The notes: generated by a model not told the origin, from the sequence alone. A stretch of DNA of 39,399 bases from Candidatus Collierbacteria bacterium (GCA_903873735.1 CAIQPO010000043.1:1-39399); one strand, 5' to 3'; counted from the stretch's first letter, positions 1 through 8,105 are shown. Numbers and translations are program-made.

Positions 1-1496
1 GACATCTTTCCTTTAAACTTTACCAAAAGTTTATCATTTATCAGTATTACCGCCCCGTTGTACATAGCATCTACCAATCTAGGTTCAGCATCGCTACAAA
101 GACCCCATCCATTATGCTCAAGCTTTAATGATTGTTCATGTAAAACCAGATCAGAAGCCAATGCCTCTCTAATCTCTTGCGAACAATCAAAATAATTTAC
201 TGCTGCTAGAAGTGCACCGGCTTGAAATCTAAACTGTGGCAATCTTGACACCAATCTCAATAGCTCCATCCCCTCTCTTGTACTCATTAAAACTTTTAAA
301 TTTTTCGAGGGATACCCATCTTCATCAATAGACACGTCTCTATCTAAATTATCTGACTCACTACTACTGAAAATATCTCTTACCACCATCGACCTAGAAG
401 TATAATCACCAAGTTCTTCAATAATTTTTAACAACCTCATTCCATCCTCATCAGATAAACTTTCCATCAAATCTTCCATACACTCAAAATCTGTTCTTTC
501 TAGACAGTCAGTATCAACAGCCTGGCTAGGTGCTGATTCTTCCTTATTTTCTTCTACAATTTTCCATATTTTTCTCATAAATCCCCTCGGCAAGCTCCTT
601 TCGATACCAATTTGATCTGCATTCATCCAATTTCCCATCGCTCTTGCTATAAACTTCTCATGTCCTCTAGAACTCCAAAAAGTCATACAATTATTTATTT
701 CTTGACACAAATCAGATAATCTTCCAATTTCTGGTTCAAGAGCTGTCCTAACATCTCTCATCCCATCCCATCTCAATCTAGTAGCTTTCTTTTCAAATGA
801 GCTTTGCAACATCTCTATCGGTCCATCACTATAAAAAGTATCCATTTCGTTTCCAGATGAAAAATGTTTACTTACTATCTCAATTTGACCACCAATCTCA
901 TAACAATTACGCACTAGAGACCATGCCTCGCTTCTTTCCGCATAGTATGTAGACTTTGTCATCTCCACCACTAGTGGCATCGCCACCTCCAACAGCTCCT
1001 TATCTCTCTGAAGGATAGGTTCTAAGTTAGAAACTATTCTATGAGAGCTTTCATCAGCTCTTTGCCTCCTGAGTTTTCTTCTTTCAGCCTCAAACAACAA
1101 TCCAACTGCCCCTACCTCATTTTCTGATAACCTAGCTCCCCTATTTCTAAGTTTGTATCTCTCAAGCTTCTCTCCTAAAGTGGCAAGGGCACTATCATAC
1201 TCAGTTACTGCATCAGAAGAGTCATTCACCTCAACAAAACCGGACAGAAATATCGCTAACTCTACAATACTCATCCTCTCTGAGGCAGTGTGCATCGCCT
1301 TTACAATAACTAAACTGTCATCACTCCACACCCCATCGCATCTATACTCCTCTGCCAGTTCTTCAGATAGCCGCGCTACCATCTTTCTTACTTCTGGGCT
1401 GCTAGAGTCGAGCATTAAACTTACATCAACCTCTTGCTTTTGCTCCTCTTCCCCCCTCGACGACCCAAACATATTTTCAATAAATCTCCATGTCAT
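1..1496 (-). CDS. Unknown protein, C-terminus cut by window edge
   Basis: An open frame runs from an ATG at 1496 to the window edge with no stop, giving at least 498 codons; the C-terminus lies outside the window. The product begins MTWRFIENMFGSS and is hydrophilic, rich in Glu, Ser, Arg and Met, and mostly helical-looking, with no signal peptide or membrane segment. I recognise no family and see no nucleotide-binding or catalytic motif. It follows the 71-codon gene at 1505-1720 after only 8 nt, so the two are probably co-transcribed. Codon use (AGA for Arg, TTA/TTG for Leu) matches the housekeeping genes here, so it looks native rather than recently acquired. The reading frame is well supported by its length; the function is unknown. 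Confidence 0.72.
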   Translation of the reverse strand, partial: MTWRFIENMFGSSRGEEEQKQEVDVSLMLDSSSPEVRKMVARLSEELAEEYRCDGVWSDDSLVIVKAMHTASERMSIVELAIFLSGFVEVNDSSDAVTEYDSALATLGEKLERYKLRNRGARLSENEVGAVGLLFEAERRKLRRQRADESSHRIVSNLEPILQRDKELLEVAMPLVVEMTKSTYYAERSEAWSLVRNCYEIGGQIEIVSKHFSSGNEMDTFYSDGPIEMLQSSFEKKATRLRWDGMRDVRTALEPEIGRLSDLCQEINNCMTFWSSRGHEKFIARAMGNWMNADQIGIERSLPRGFMRKIWKIVEENKEESAPSQAVDTDCLERTDFECMEDLMESLSDEDGMRLLKIIEELGDYTSRSMVVRDIFSSSESDNLDRDVSIDEDGYPSKNLKVLMSTREGMELLRLVSRLPQFRFQAGALLAAVNYFDCSQEIREALASDLVLHEQSLKLEHNGWGLCSDAEPRLVDAMYNGAVILINDKLLVKFKGKM

Positions 1497-1504
1497 ACAA
1501 AATC

Positions 1505-1720
1505 TCAGTTGAAAATATATTTTGCTAAAAATGGCCTTATTTCAGGAAACTTTTCTCCCATGACCACCATTTTTTTCTTTAATTCAAAAACTGAGATTCC
1601 ATCCAAAAGAAGATTATCCGCATATACCATCACTAACCTTTTTCTTTCCATATCAATATCAATACTAGACAAAAAACTGCCAATGTCTAACCTAATATTT
1701 ATTAGTTGATTATCCGTCAT
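1505..1720 (-). CDS. Small unknown protein (71 aa)
   Basis: A 71-codon frame starts MTDNQLINIRLDIGS and ends 8 nt before the next gene on the same strand. The sequence alternates hydrophobic and charged residues (short beta strands and a helix) with no membrane segment or metal site. The ribosome site is weak: GAAGAT lies just before the ATG. Support comes from its position in frame and in tandem with the long gene downstream, with dnaX 52 nt upstream. I do not recognise it; it could be a partner of the following unknown protein. Confidence 0.5.
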   Translation of the reverse strand: MTDNQLINIRLDIGSFLSSIDIDMERKRLVMVYADNLLLDGISVFELKKKMVVMGEKFPEIRPFLAKYIFN

Positions 1721-1772
1721 ATCTTCGGGCAGATACGCGCGAATATACTAAACCTTTACGAAAAATGCAAAC

Positions 1773-3287
1773 TCACCCAAAAATCTCTTCTACACTCGCT
1801 TCCTTCTTAGTATCATGATCAGTACCTGCCTTAATCTCATCACCACCTGCCCTCACTTTTTCTCCCAAAACACACCTCACATTCATCGGTCCCCAGACAG
1901 CTGCCACAGCCTCCTCGACCACTTTTCTCTTTGAATCCTGTTCAAGTTGACTTTTGTGAAACGGATAAAACACTTCAAGCATTAACTCTCTACCATCAAT
2001 ATATTTTGGCATTGCAGATCGAAGCAAGCCAGCGATAGACTGATTCTTTGGCGCCAAGCCAGACAAAAATGTATCCCACTCTGTCTTTACTTTCTCTATA
2101 CTAGCCAGCTCTGTGACCGATGTCGTTCCTGCAGACTCCACTTTTAATTCGACAGTCGTGTGAACATCATCATTTTTCTCCACGCTATCAGATCTTTTAG
2201 TTTCTGTTCTTTCTACTTTATTCACTGCACCACCAGAGGCAAAGCCAGTACTAGCCACAGGAGTTGACTTATCTACCGCGGCAGACAGCAATGCCAGTTC
2301 AATCGGCAAGATTGGAATTGGTGAATACTTTACCTTCTCTGATGCTGTTACCAATCTGTCAATTAGCCTGGCATACCTTACAAAATCAGCCCCACCCATA
2401 CTTTCTTCCATCTTCACCCGAATATAAGCTAATAAATCCGACAAAAGTATTGTAGCCCTTACCCCTTCCTCTTCCAACACTTTAATAGCCCGAACCAGCT
2501 CTTCAGGCTGACCCGACACCGACAACTCTACCAATCTTCCAACGACTCTTGTACCTACCAAACCCAATGAGGATCTCGCGAGCTCCTCATTAACCAACGC
2601 CTGTCTTGATGCTAATTGTTCAAGAAGCTTGTGTCCCTCTCTAAAACTCCCATCCGCCGCCTCAGCCACCAACTCCAAGCCACCCTCAAACACTTCGAGA
2701 CCTTCACCCGAAACCGCTTTAGACAAAGACCTAACAATTTCTTTAGTTGTGGCTCTGGTAAAGTTAATTCTTGCGCAACGACTAATTATCGTTTCTGGCA
2801 CCTTGTGAGCCTCTGTGGTGCACAAGAAAAACATTGCATGTGCTGGTGGCTCCTCCAGTGTTTTAAGCAAGGCATTAAAGGCCTCGTTGGTCAACATGTG
2901 AACCTCATCAATAATGTACACCTTCTTCTTCAAGGACACGGGAGAAAGCCTAATCTTTGATCTCAAATCACGCACGTCGTCAATACTTCTATGTGACGCA
3001 GCATCCATCTCTAAGATATCAACCGAGCTTGATTTCAATATACTTTTACAGTTCTCGCACTCACCACAAGGCTCGACTAAGTTTACTTTCTTTTCACCAT
3101 TTTTCTTACAATTTACCGCTTGAGCCAATATCCTTGCTGCACTTGTTTTTCCCGCTCCTCTTGGTCCAACCAATAAATATGCGTGAGAAAAATTCCCAGA
3201 CTTCAACACCGACAAAAAAATCTCCCTCACACCATCAAGGTCTAGTTCCTCTATCTTTCTTGGTCGATATTTCTGGTAATAACTCAC
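1773..3287 (-). CDS. dnaX: DNA polymerase III subunit gamma/tau
   Basis: AAA+ clamp-loader subunit that loads the sliding clamp at the replication fork. Visible features: Walker A GPRGAGKT at about residues 41-48; the DnaX zinc module with Cys60, Cys74, Cys77 and Cys80; Walker B/DEVH at 127-130; LLKTLEEPP at about 140-148; and sensor-1 region SRC at 169-171. At 504 aa it is longer than gamma but shorter than E. coli tau; the tail after about residue 360 is Ser/Thr/Lys-rich and then becomes a small domain. The start is GTG. Upstream is TTGACA, 17 bp, then TAAGGT ending 6 nt before the GTG, so the message may be leaderless. ybeY lies 155 nt upstream; I see nothing coding in that gap and no SRP RNA, which sits near dnaX in some bacteria. 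Confidence 0.96.
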   Translation of the reverse strand: MSYYQKYRPRKIEELDLDGVREIFLSVLKSGNFSHAYLLVGPRGAGKTSAARILAQAVNCKKNGEKKVNLVEPCGECENCKSILKSSSVDILEMDAASHRSIDDVRDLRSKIRLSPVSLKKKVYIIDEVHMLTNEAFNALLKTLEEPPAHAMFFLCTTEAHKVPETIISRCARINFTRATTKEIVRSLSKAVSGEGLEVFEGGLELVAEAADGSFREGHKLLEQLASRQALVNEELARSSLGLVGTRVVGRLVELSVSGQPEELVRAIKVLEEEGVRATILLSDLLAYIRVKMEESMGGADFVRYARLIDRLVTASEKVKYSPIPILPIELALLSAAVDKSTPVASTGFASGGAVNKVERTETKRSDSVEKNDDVHTTVELKVESAGTTSVTELASIEKVKTEWDTFLSGLAPKNQSIAGLLRSAMPKYIDGRELMLEVFYPFHKSQLEQDSKRKVVEEAVAAVWGPMNVRCVLGEKVRAGGDEIKAGTDHDTKKEASVEEIFG

Positions 3288-3293
3288 CTTTAA

Positions 3294-3322
3294 ACCTTAT
3301 GGCTAATACTCCTCACTGTCAA
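3294..3322 (-). promoter_or_regulatory. Probable dnaX promoter, start-codon proximal
   Basis: On the minus strand TTGACA (3317-3322) is followed by a 17-bp spacer and TAAGGT (3294-3299). Six nucleotides then separate the hexamer from the GTG start, so transcription would begin at or next to the start codon. The -35 is perfect but the -10 is weak. Confidence 0.5.
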
Positions 3323-3442
3323 CTGGATTTAATTTACTCAATTACGAAAAAATTACCGATGATCCAACATCATCATCAAGCGCCATGCCTATCTGAAAAA
3401 CAAATAATTTATTACTATATAATACCGAAGATTATACGAACT

Positions 3443-3832
3443 TTATTCGTGATGTATGCCTAAAAGATGAAGAAGCCCATGACAGGCTAGAAACTCTATC
3501 TCATCATCAAGGAGTTTATTCCACTGCATTGCTTGTCTCTTTGCCTGCGGATAGCAAATCACAATATCCCCCAAAGACATTCCATCTGGATCTTCAGGAG
3601 CATCTCCCCCTTCTTTCATAGGAAACGACAACACATCTGTTACCTCATCTCTATCAAAAAACTTCTTCTCAAGCTCTCTAATTTTTCTCTCCCCCACCAC
3701 AGACAGACTTATTTTGTATTCGCCTGTCTCTTCGGTGTTTTCAGTTAGCACACGCACCAGTGCCTCTTTAATCTGCTTTCTGTTAAACGGATATCTAGAG
3801 TCTGCATCTATTGTTAGATCAAGTTTTACCAT
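3443..3832 (-). CDS. ybeY: Endoribonuclease YbeY, short form
   Basis: YbeY is the single-strand endoribonuclease needed for 16S rRNA 3'-end maturation and ribosome quality control. The metal motif HGxLHLLGxxH is present at the extreme C-terminus (HGLLHLLGIHHE, three His ligands), and the middle contains the family's TDVLSFP and LGDIVI segments. At 129 aa the protein stops one residue after the third His, whereas most family members continue about 15-20 residues. The start MVKLDLTIDADS is unambiguous. It lies between the orphan unit at 3884-4120 and dnaX, all on the minus strand. Confidence 0.92.
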   Translation of the reverse strand: MVKLDLTIDADSRYPFNRKQIKEALVRVLTENTEETGEYKISLSVVGERKIRELEKKFFDRDEVTDVLSFPMKEGGDAPEDPDGMSLGDIVICYPQAKRQAMQWNKLLDDEIEFLACHGLLHLLGIHHE

Positions 3833-3849
3833 TGGCTATATTTTAGCCG

Positions 3850-3875
3850 AAAAAAAACCCAGATAAAATCTGGGT
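3850..3875 (-). terminator. Intrinsic terminator of the 3884-4120 unit
   Basis: Perfect 8-bp stem ACCCAGAT/ATCTGGGT with a 3-nt loop, followed on the minus strand by a run of eight T. It begins a few nt after the stop of the orphan gene and separates it from ybeY. Confidence 0.88.
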
Positions 3876-3883
3876 CAATCATG

Positions 3884-4120
3884 CTACTCGGCGAAAGCCG
3901 GTATCTTCTCCTTGATCAGGTCGGAGGTGTCTTCATCGTCAACTGGGCGAACATCATGCCCGCAATCAGGGCAGACCGCCTTGACATCTACCGGCATCTC
4001 ACCGGCCATCTTGAATTCAAAGTCGACAAACCGCTGAACATCGTACAGGTGCTGACAACCTTCGCAGCGACAAAGTACAGGGAAATGCAAACCATCATGC
4101 TGACGGCGAACAACAGACAT
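3884..4120 (-). CDS. Orphan small zinc-ribbon-like protein (78 aa)
   Basis: Starts MSVVRRQHDGLHFP behind a strong ribosome site (GAGGAGGT, 5 nt before ATG). Two Cys groups are visible, CRCEGC near residues 17-22 and CPDCGH near 50-55, which could form one zinc ribbon; the tail is acidic. I recognise no family. The gene is a self-contained unit: near-consensus promoter upstream (4157-4185) and a hairpin terminator directly downstream (3850-3875). Its codons (CTG, GCC, CGC, GGC) are clearly more GC-rich than those of ybeY and the YqeY-like gene on either side. It belongs to the group of orphan units described in the findings. Inference: a small metal-binding adaptor or nucleic-acid-binding protein. 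Confidence 0.72.
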   Translation of the reverse strand: MSVVRRQHDGLHFPVLCRCEGCQHLYDVQRFVDFEFKMAGEMPVDVKAVCPDCGHDVRPVDDEDTSDLIKEKIPAFAE

Positions 4121-4156
4121 AGAAACCTCCTCAAATTAAAAAGTTCGGATTTGAGT

Positions 4157-4185
4157 ATTCTACCCTATAACCTAAAATAAGTCAA
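4157..4185 (-). promoter_or_regulatory. Sigma-70-type promoter of the 3884-4120 unit
   Basis: Minus strand TTGACT (4180-4185), 17-bp spacer, TAGAAT (4157-4162). Sits directly after the stop of the YqeY-like gene. Confidence 0.82.
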
Positions 4186-4187
4186 AA

Positions 4188-4619
4188 TTACCCAGGGAAA
4201 TTTTTACTTACCAGCCTGTTCACCACGCTACCATCTACTTTTCCTCTAAGCTTGCCCATCACCAACCCCATTAGTCTCCCGCCTCTCACACCACTCGTCT
4301 CTGCTTCAGCCTTAATCACAGACAGCACCTCTTCCTCATCCATCATTTTTGGTAAATATTTTTGAATTTCTTCCAGTTCGTATTTCTCTTGATCTGCCCT
4401 CTCTACTGCTCCTGCTTTCTCATAAACTTCAATCGACTCCCTTCTCTTTTTCTGCTCCTTCATCAGCACTTTGATTATCTCCTCATCATTCAACTCACTT
4501 TGCTTATCCACCTGGGCATAACCAATTTCTGTAAGCAGCAATCTGATTACACCCAGCAAACGAACATCTTTGGCTTTTTGAGCCTCTACCATGTCCGCTT
4601 TTATTTGTGAATAAAGCAT
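4188..4619 (-). CDS. GatB/YqeY domain-containing protein
   Basis: 143 aa, the usual length of YqeY proteins, which resemble the tail domain of the GatB amidotransferase subunit and are thought to bind tRNA; the cellular role is not settled. Family features seen are the N-terminal helix with QIKADMVEAQKAKD, the VLMKEQKKRRESIEVYEKAG segment, the EIQKYLP motif, and a Gly-rich helical C-terminus (LMGLVMGKLRGKVDGSVVN). It follows rpsU by 6 nt on the same strand, the common rpsU-yqeY order in bacteria, so the two are surely co-transcribed. Confidence 0.93.
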   Translation of the reverse strand: MLYSQIKADMVEAQKAKDVRLLGVIRLLLTEIGYAQVDKQSELNDEEIIKVLMKEQKKRRESIEVYEKAGAVERADQEKYELEEIQKYLPKMMDEEEVLSVIKAEAETSGVRGGRLMGLVMGKLRGKVDGSVVNRLVSKNFPG

Positions 4620-4625
4620 TTTTTA

Positions 4626-4853
4626 TTATTTTTTAGTGATACCTGCAAGTCTCTTATTTCTTCTTCTAATCTTAGCAGAAGCCTTTCTTAGCTCAGTCAT
4701 TTTGATATTCTTAAGCTTTGATGGCTTTTGGTATCCAGTCATGCCCACAGACTTGACCCGTTCAAGACCCTGATCTTCAAAAGTCAGTTTCCTAAATTCA
4801 TTGATCATCTGTTGTGCATTTTGTCCTTGCTTCTTGCGCACGACAATTGCCAT
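4626..4853 (-). CDS. rpsU: 30S ribosomal protein S21
   Basis: 75 aa, highly basic, with the S21 pattern: MAIVVRKKQGQNAQQMINEF at the start, then FRKL and the basic RKASAKIRRRNKRLA tail. S21 sits on the 30S platform and helps recognise the mRNA leader. A strong ribosome site, AGGAGGT, precedes the ATG by 9 nt, in contrast to many housekeeping genes here that have none. It begins a cotranscribed rpsU-yqeY pair. Confidence 0.96.
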   Translation of the reverse strand: MAIVVRKKQGQNAQQMINEFRKLTFEDQGLERVKSVGMTGYQKPSKLKNIKMTELRKASAKIRRRNKRLAGITKK

Positions 4854-4890
4854 AAAGATACACCTCCTTTTTTTAAATACAATCTACTTA

Positions 4891-5238
4891 TTAAGTTTGG
4901 CCGGCTGGTTCAGTCTTTGTTCCACCTAATATATGAATATGTTCATGACTAAAGTGGTTATATCCTGCCCCATTATTCACCAGCTTGTATCCAGTCTTAT
5001 CCAAACCCTGCTCCGATACAACGGCAAAAACGGCTTCCATTATTTTACCCCAAAACACCCCTGAATTACTAGAGGCTACTTCTTTCTTGTCTTTATGATC
5101 TTTTGGAATAACCAGTAGATGTACTGGTGCAACCGGATACTTGTTTTTTATACACAAAAACTTATCATTTTCCCAAACTTTCACTGAGGGCTCTACACCT
5201 TCAGTGATTTTGCAAAACAAACAAGATTGATCTTTCAT
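4891..5238 (-). CDS. HIT family nucleotide-binding protein
   Basis: HIT proteins are hydrolases or transferases acting on purine nucleotides (HinT-type AMP-lysine or Ap4A substrates). The catalytic histidine triad HEHIHILGG is near the C-terminus; CLFCKI and the PVAPVHLLVIPKDH segment near the start are typical of the HinT branch. I chose the ATG at 5238 (MKDQSCLFC), which lies one nt after the rseP stop with TAAGG upstream; a TTG five codons earlier would overlap rseP. It is the last gene of the rseP operon, 37 nt before rpsU. Confidence 0.93.
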   Translation of the reverse strand: MKDQSCLFCKITEGVEPSVKVWENDKFLCIKNKYPVAPVHLLVIPKDHKDKKEVASSNSGVFWGKIMEAVFAVVSEQGLDKTGYKLVNNGAGYNHFSHEHIHILGGTKTEPAGQT

Positions 5239-5239
5239 G

Positions 5240-6322
5240 CTATACCTTACCAAACAACCTTAATATATCTCTAATGGTAATAAGCACCATTAGACCCAAC
5301 AAAAACACCATCCCCCCAGTATGGACATACCCCTCAATTTTATTTTTCAACTTTTTTCCAATAATAATTTCCAAAAACAAAAAGGCTATTCTGCCACCGT
5401 CCAGAGCCGGAAAAGGCATGATGTTCATTATTGCCAAATTTATTGACAATACTCCCATAAACATCAATATAGGTAAAATTCCACTTCCATAGACATTCTT
5501 TGTTGCCTGATAAATTCCCACTGGACCAGCCACATCTTTTGGTGCTCCTTTTCCTGAAAATACATCCACCACTAAATTCTTCAATCCCAAGGTTATTTCT
5601 CTACCCCAAGACAAAGCTTCATCCAGTCCTGCCATAATGCCTCTAAAAGGCTTTTCGTACCAGGGATAGTTTACTATCTTCACACTGGTAAGTGTCACTC
5701 CCAATGCTCCCTCCCCCTGAGGCGGATTTTCTCTAGGGATAAGTGACTTCTTGAGTTTTTCTCCCCCTCTGTTCACAGTCAGAACAATCTCTTTTCCTTT
5801 GTTTTTTGAAACGATGTCTATAAAACCAGATACATCTTTAAACGAAACCGCAACACCATCTACCTCTAAAACCTCGAACACATCTTCTGACTTTATTTCT
5901 ACTTTTTCCGCAGGAGAGCCTGAAGCCACCCCATCAACAATCACCAAATTAGTCTTCACTGGGATACCCACAAAAGAGTAGACTACTGCAAACAAGATTA
6001 CCCCCAAGACAAAGTTCATTACTACTCCTGCAACCAAAACACCAGCTCTTTGCCAGATTGGCTTGTTAAAAAACGCTTCCGGAGAAGATGCTTGAGACTC
6101 ATCCTCCATATCTTCACCCCAAAGTTTTACAAATCCTCCTATCGGTAACCAATTTAAGCTAAAAATTGTACCTCCTTTTGTAAATAACTTTCTAGCTCTC
6201 GGTGGTAAGCCAATTCCAAATTCTTCAACCCTCATCTTGAAAACTCTGGCCATCACAAAATGTCCAAGCTCATGAATTAATACCAAAACAGACAGAATCA
6301 CTATAAAAATTAAAATACCCAT
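5240..6322 (-). CDS. rseP: Site-2 protease RseP, M50 family with PDZ domain
   Basis: Intramembrane zinc metalloprotease of 360 aa. The zinc motif HELGH is in the first membrane helix (about residues 18-22), a PDZ-type domain fills roughly residues 125-200, and the third zinc ligand motif NIMPFPALDGGR is near residue 300, followed by further membrane segments. In other bacteria RseP cleaves anti-sigma factors and signal-peptide remnants; no anti-sigma factor is visible nearby. It overlaps or abuts the HIT gene downstream. The classical neighbours uppS, cdsA and dxr are absent. Confidence 0.95.
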   Translation of the reverse strand: MGILIFIVILSVLVLIHELGHFVMARVFKMRVEEFGIGLPPRARKLFTKGGTIFSLNWLPIGGFVKLWGEDMEDESQASSPEAFFNKPIWQRAGVLVAGVVMNFVLGVILFAVVYSFVGIPVKTNLVIVDGVASGSPAEKVEIKSEDVFEVLEVDGVAVSFKDVSGFIDIVSKNKGKEIVLTVNRGGEKLKKSLIPRENPPQGEGALGVTLTSVKIVNYPWYEKPFRGIMAGLDEALSWGREITLGLKNLVVDVFSGKGAPKDVAGPVGIYQATKNVYGSGILPILMFMGVLSINLAIMNIMPFPALDGGRIAFLFLEIIIGKKLKNKIEGYVHTGGMVFLLGLMVLITIRDILRLFGKV

Positions 6323-6336
6323 TGCCTAATTTTACA

Positions 6337-6360
6337 TAAAAAACCCGCCAATTGGCGGGT
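6337..6360 (-). terminator. Intrinsic terminator of the 6368-6655 unit
   Basis: Perfect palindrome ACCCGCCAATTGGCGGGT (9-bp arms) followed on the minus strand by six T. It ends 15 nt before the rseP start codon. Confidence 0.9.
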
Positions 6361-6367
6361 AAATCTT

Positions 6368-6655
6368 TCAAGCAGCAACAGGTAAAGCCTGCAGCTTTTC
6401 ATAGGCGAGGCGCACTTCAGTTTCCATTTCTGGACGGTAAGTGCAGATTCCGCGCGTGTCACGCGGCTGTCCTTCAATGTACTGCGCCGTTGACGGTGAA
6501 CCAATACATTCGCCCTCTGGCAGAATATGACGACTCTCTCCTTCATCGAAGACCATCTGATTTCTGGTGTAACCCATCAATTCATAGAGCAACCAGGCGT
6601 CATTGTTGGGTTGCACTGGCTGGCCACAGCGATCACAGGTAGGTAAGTTGCACAT
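6368..6655 (-). CDS. Orphan Cys-rich protein (95 aa)
   Basis: Begins MCNLPTCDRCGQPVQP; the ATG at 6655 is chosen because AGAGGAG lies 5 nt before it, while upstream in-frame starts have no ribosome site and would cross the promoter. The Cys2/Cys7/Cys10 cluster resembles one half of a zinc ribbon, with two further Cys later (GECIG, RGICTY). The rest is soluble, with a helical, Ala-rich end. No family recognised. It is one of the self-contained orphan units: promoter 6702-6730, terminator 6337-6360, and GC-rich codons unlike those of rseP. It lies between rseP and another orphan. Confidence 0.7.
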   Translation of the reverse strand: MCNLPTCDRCGQPVQPNNDAWLLYELMGYTRNQMVFDEGESRHILPEGECIGSPSTAQYIEGQPRDTRGICTYRPEMETEVRLAYEKLQALPVAA

Positions 6656-6701
6656 ATCATCTCCTCTGACAACAAAGTCCAGTTTAAAGAGCAATTGATG
6701 C

Positions 6702-6730
6702 ATTATAGGGTATATTCTCCTAAAAGTCAA
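6702..6730 (-). promoter_or_regulatory. Consensus promoter overlapping the previous terminator
   Basis: Minus strand TTGACT (6725-6730), 17-bp spacer, TATAAT (6702-6707). The first two T of the -35 are the last bases of the U-tract of the upstream gene's terminator, so termination and re-initiation share DNA. Confidence 0.88.
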
Positions 6731-6756
6731 AAAACCCACCCCTTCTAAGGGTGGGC
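6729..6756 (-). terminator. Intrinsic terminator of the 6764-7111 unit
   Basis: GC-rich stem CCCACCC/GGGTGGG closed by further pairs, followed on the minus strand by six T. Starts 8 nt after the stop codon. Confidence 0.87.
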
Positions 6757-6763
6757 AATCATC

Positions 6764-7111
6764 TCAACACATCTTGTTAATTCTGCTTTCCAGATCAGCC
6801 ATCTGCTGAGCAATAATCTGATCCCAGTCAGAGGTATAAGCTTTAGCAGGATTTTCAGGCTCAACATAATCTCCAAGCACGTCGCCCGCCCTAACCTTGA
6901 AAACAGCCCCATTCAACAGATGAAGCTCGATCAGGTTATCCTCAAGACGTACTACACTCAAGCATGCTGGAGATGTTTTTGCCTGCTGCTCAAAGGCAGA
7001 AAGTGCAGTCAGCTGATTTGACCCTACTGCCGTAAAACCAGGAACAACTTGAAAATCCTTCCCCGGCCATGAAGCTTCTAGAGCAAAAACCTTCTCTGGA
7101 ATAGAGTTCAT
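6764..7111 (-). CDS. Orphan soluble protein (115 aa)
   Basis: Begins MNSIPEKVFALEASWPGK; GGAGGTGA precedes the ATG by 2-4 nt. The product is soluble, alternating short beta strands and loops, with an acidic helix at the end (QQMADLESRINKMC). No family recognised. It directly follows frr by 54 nt; a possible -10 (TATAGT or TATAAT) lies in the gap but without a clear -35, so it may be read from frr as well as from its own start. It has its own terminator. Base composition is closer to the orphan units than to frr. Confidence 0.68.
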   Translation of the reverse strand: MNSIPEKVFALEASWPGKDFQVVPGFTAVGSNQLTALSAFEQQAKTSPACLSVVRLEDNLIELHLLNGAVFKVRAGDVLGDYVEPENPAKAYTSDWDQIIAQQMADLESRINKMC

Positions 7112-7165
7112 TCGTCACCTCCAAAGACTTCAGAATAAATGTTCGATGCTTAATTATACTATAAG

Positions 7166-7729
7166 TTACACGTCCATGATTTCGTCCTCTTTTGCCTTAG
7201 CCAACTGCTCAATCTTTGTATTGTAATCACCCGTAACTTTATCCAGCTGCTCATGTAACATGAATATCTCATCCTCCGATACAGCCCCAGTATCTTTTAG
7301 ACCATCAACCTTCTCCTTAACATCTTGTCTTGCCTGCCTAAGCATCACCTTTCCACTCTCTGTTTTTTGCTTTAGTAGTTTTACGAAATCCAACCTTCTC
7401 TCTTGTGTTAAAGGAGGCAAAACGATCCTAATCTGATCACCAGATACCGCTGGAGATAATTGCATCTCGCTCTCCGCAATCGCCTTCTCAATTTCTCTTA
7501 TTAGACTTTTATCGTAGGGAGAAATTACCAACATGTTTGTGTCTGGAGCAGAAATAGTAGCTACTTCTACCAATCTCATCTTCGTCCCATACGCAAAGAC
7601 TAATACATTCTCTACCATATCAGGCTTAGCTCTACCGACCCGCACAGTAGACATATCTTCCTTCACAAGCTCCATCACCTTATCAAACTTTTGTTTTAAC
7701 AGTACTATCAGTTCGTGTTCCATTTGCAT
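7166..7729 (-). CDS. frr: Ribosome recycling factor
   Basis: 187 aa, standard RRF length. RRF with EF-G splits the post-termination ribosome. Diagnostic segments are MSTVRVGRAKPDMVENV (the conserved Arg-Gly-Arg region), LVISPYDKS, the IRIVLPPLTQERR motif and the C-terminal coiled helix. Start is either ATG at 7729 or the third codon (MEHE); no good ribosome site favours one. It sits in the rpsB-tsf-frr order typical of bacteria but without pyrH. Confidence 0.96.
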   Translation of the reverse strand: MQMEHELIVLLKQKFDKVMELVKEDMSTVRVGRAKPDMVENVLVFAYGTKMRLVEVATISAPDTNMLVISPYDKSLIREIEKAIAESEMQLSPAVSGDQIRIVLPPLTQERRLDFVKLLKQKTESGKVMLRQARQDVKEKVDGLKDTGAVSEDEIFMLHEQLDKVTGDYNTKIEQLAKAKEDEIMDV

Positions 7730-7742
7730 AATCTATTTTAAC

Positions 7743-8021
7743 TTATTGTTTTTTTTGATACCAATCTCTTCTTTTATCACCCAACACTACCTCCTCCGGA
7801 TTTCTACCTAAAAACTCTTCACCTTCTGTTTCAGGTAAATTTATAACTGCTTGGTCTAAACTCTTACCACCCAAACTGACCTTGCCACCCAATTCACCCT
7901 GATTTAAAGGAGGAGTGCTTTCTCTCGCCTTTTCCGCCTTCTTCCTACCCGCCTCTGCCCTAGCTTGCTGCTCGGCAATCATGTCATTCATTATCTTCTG
8001 CATTTCTGGTGTTACTTCCAT
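7743..8021 (-). CDS. Small unknown protein (92 aa)
   Basis: Hydrophilic protein beginning MEVTPEMQKIMNDMIAEQQ, with an Ala/Arg/Glu/Lys helix, a Gly/Leu linker and an acidic end. No family recognised. The frame is open well upstream, but the upstream part overlaps the oppositely directed orphan gene at 8106 and carries no ribosome site; the ATG at 8021 avoids this. It ends 13 nt before frr and uses host-type codons, so it probably belongs to the translation-factor operon. Confidence 0.55.
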   Translation of the reverse strand: MEVTPEMQKIMNDMIAEQQARAEAGRKKAEKARESTPPLNQGELGGKVSLGGKSLDQAVINLPETEGEEFLGRNPEEVVLGDKRRDWYQKKQ

Positions 8022-8105
8022 ACCATACAATTTACCACACTTACCCTTAAATAAAGTAAAATACATCCCTATAAACAGCACTTTGACCAAGAAAAGGAGG
8101 TACCC

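Noticed and set aside
3288..3442. SRP RNA or tRNA in the ybeY-dnaX gap
   Set aside because: No conserved SRP loop or cloverleaf is visible; the gap is A/T-rich and only holds a likely dnaX promoter.
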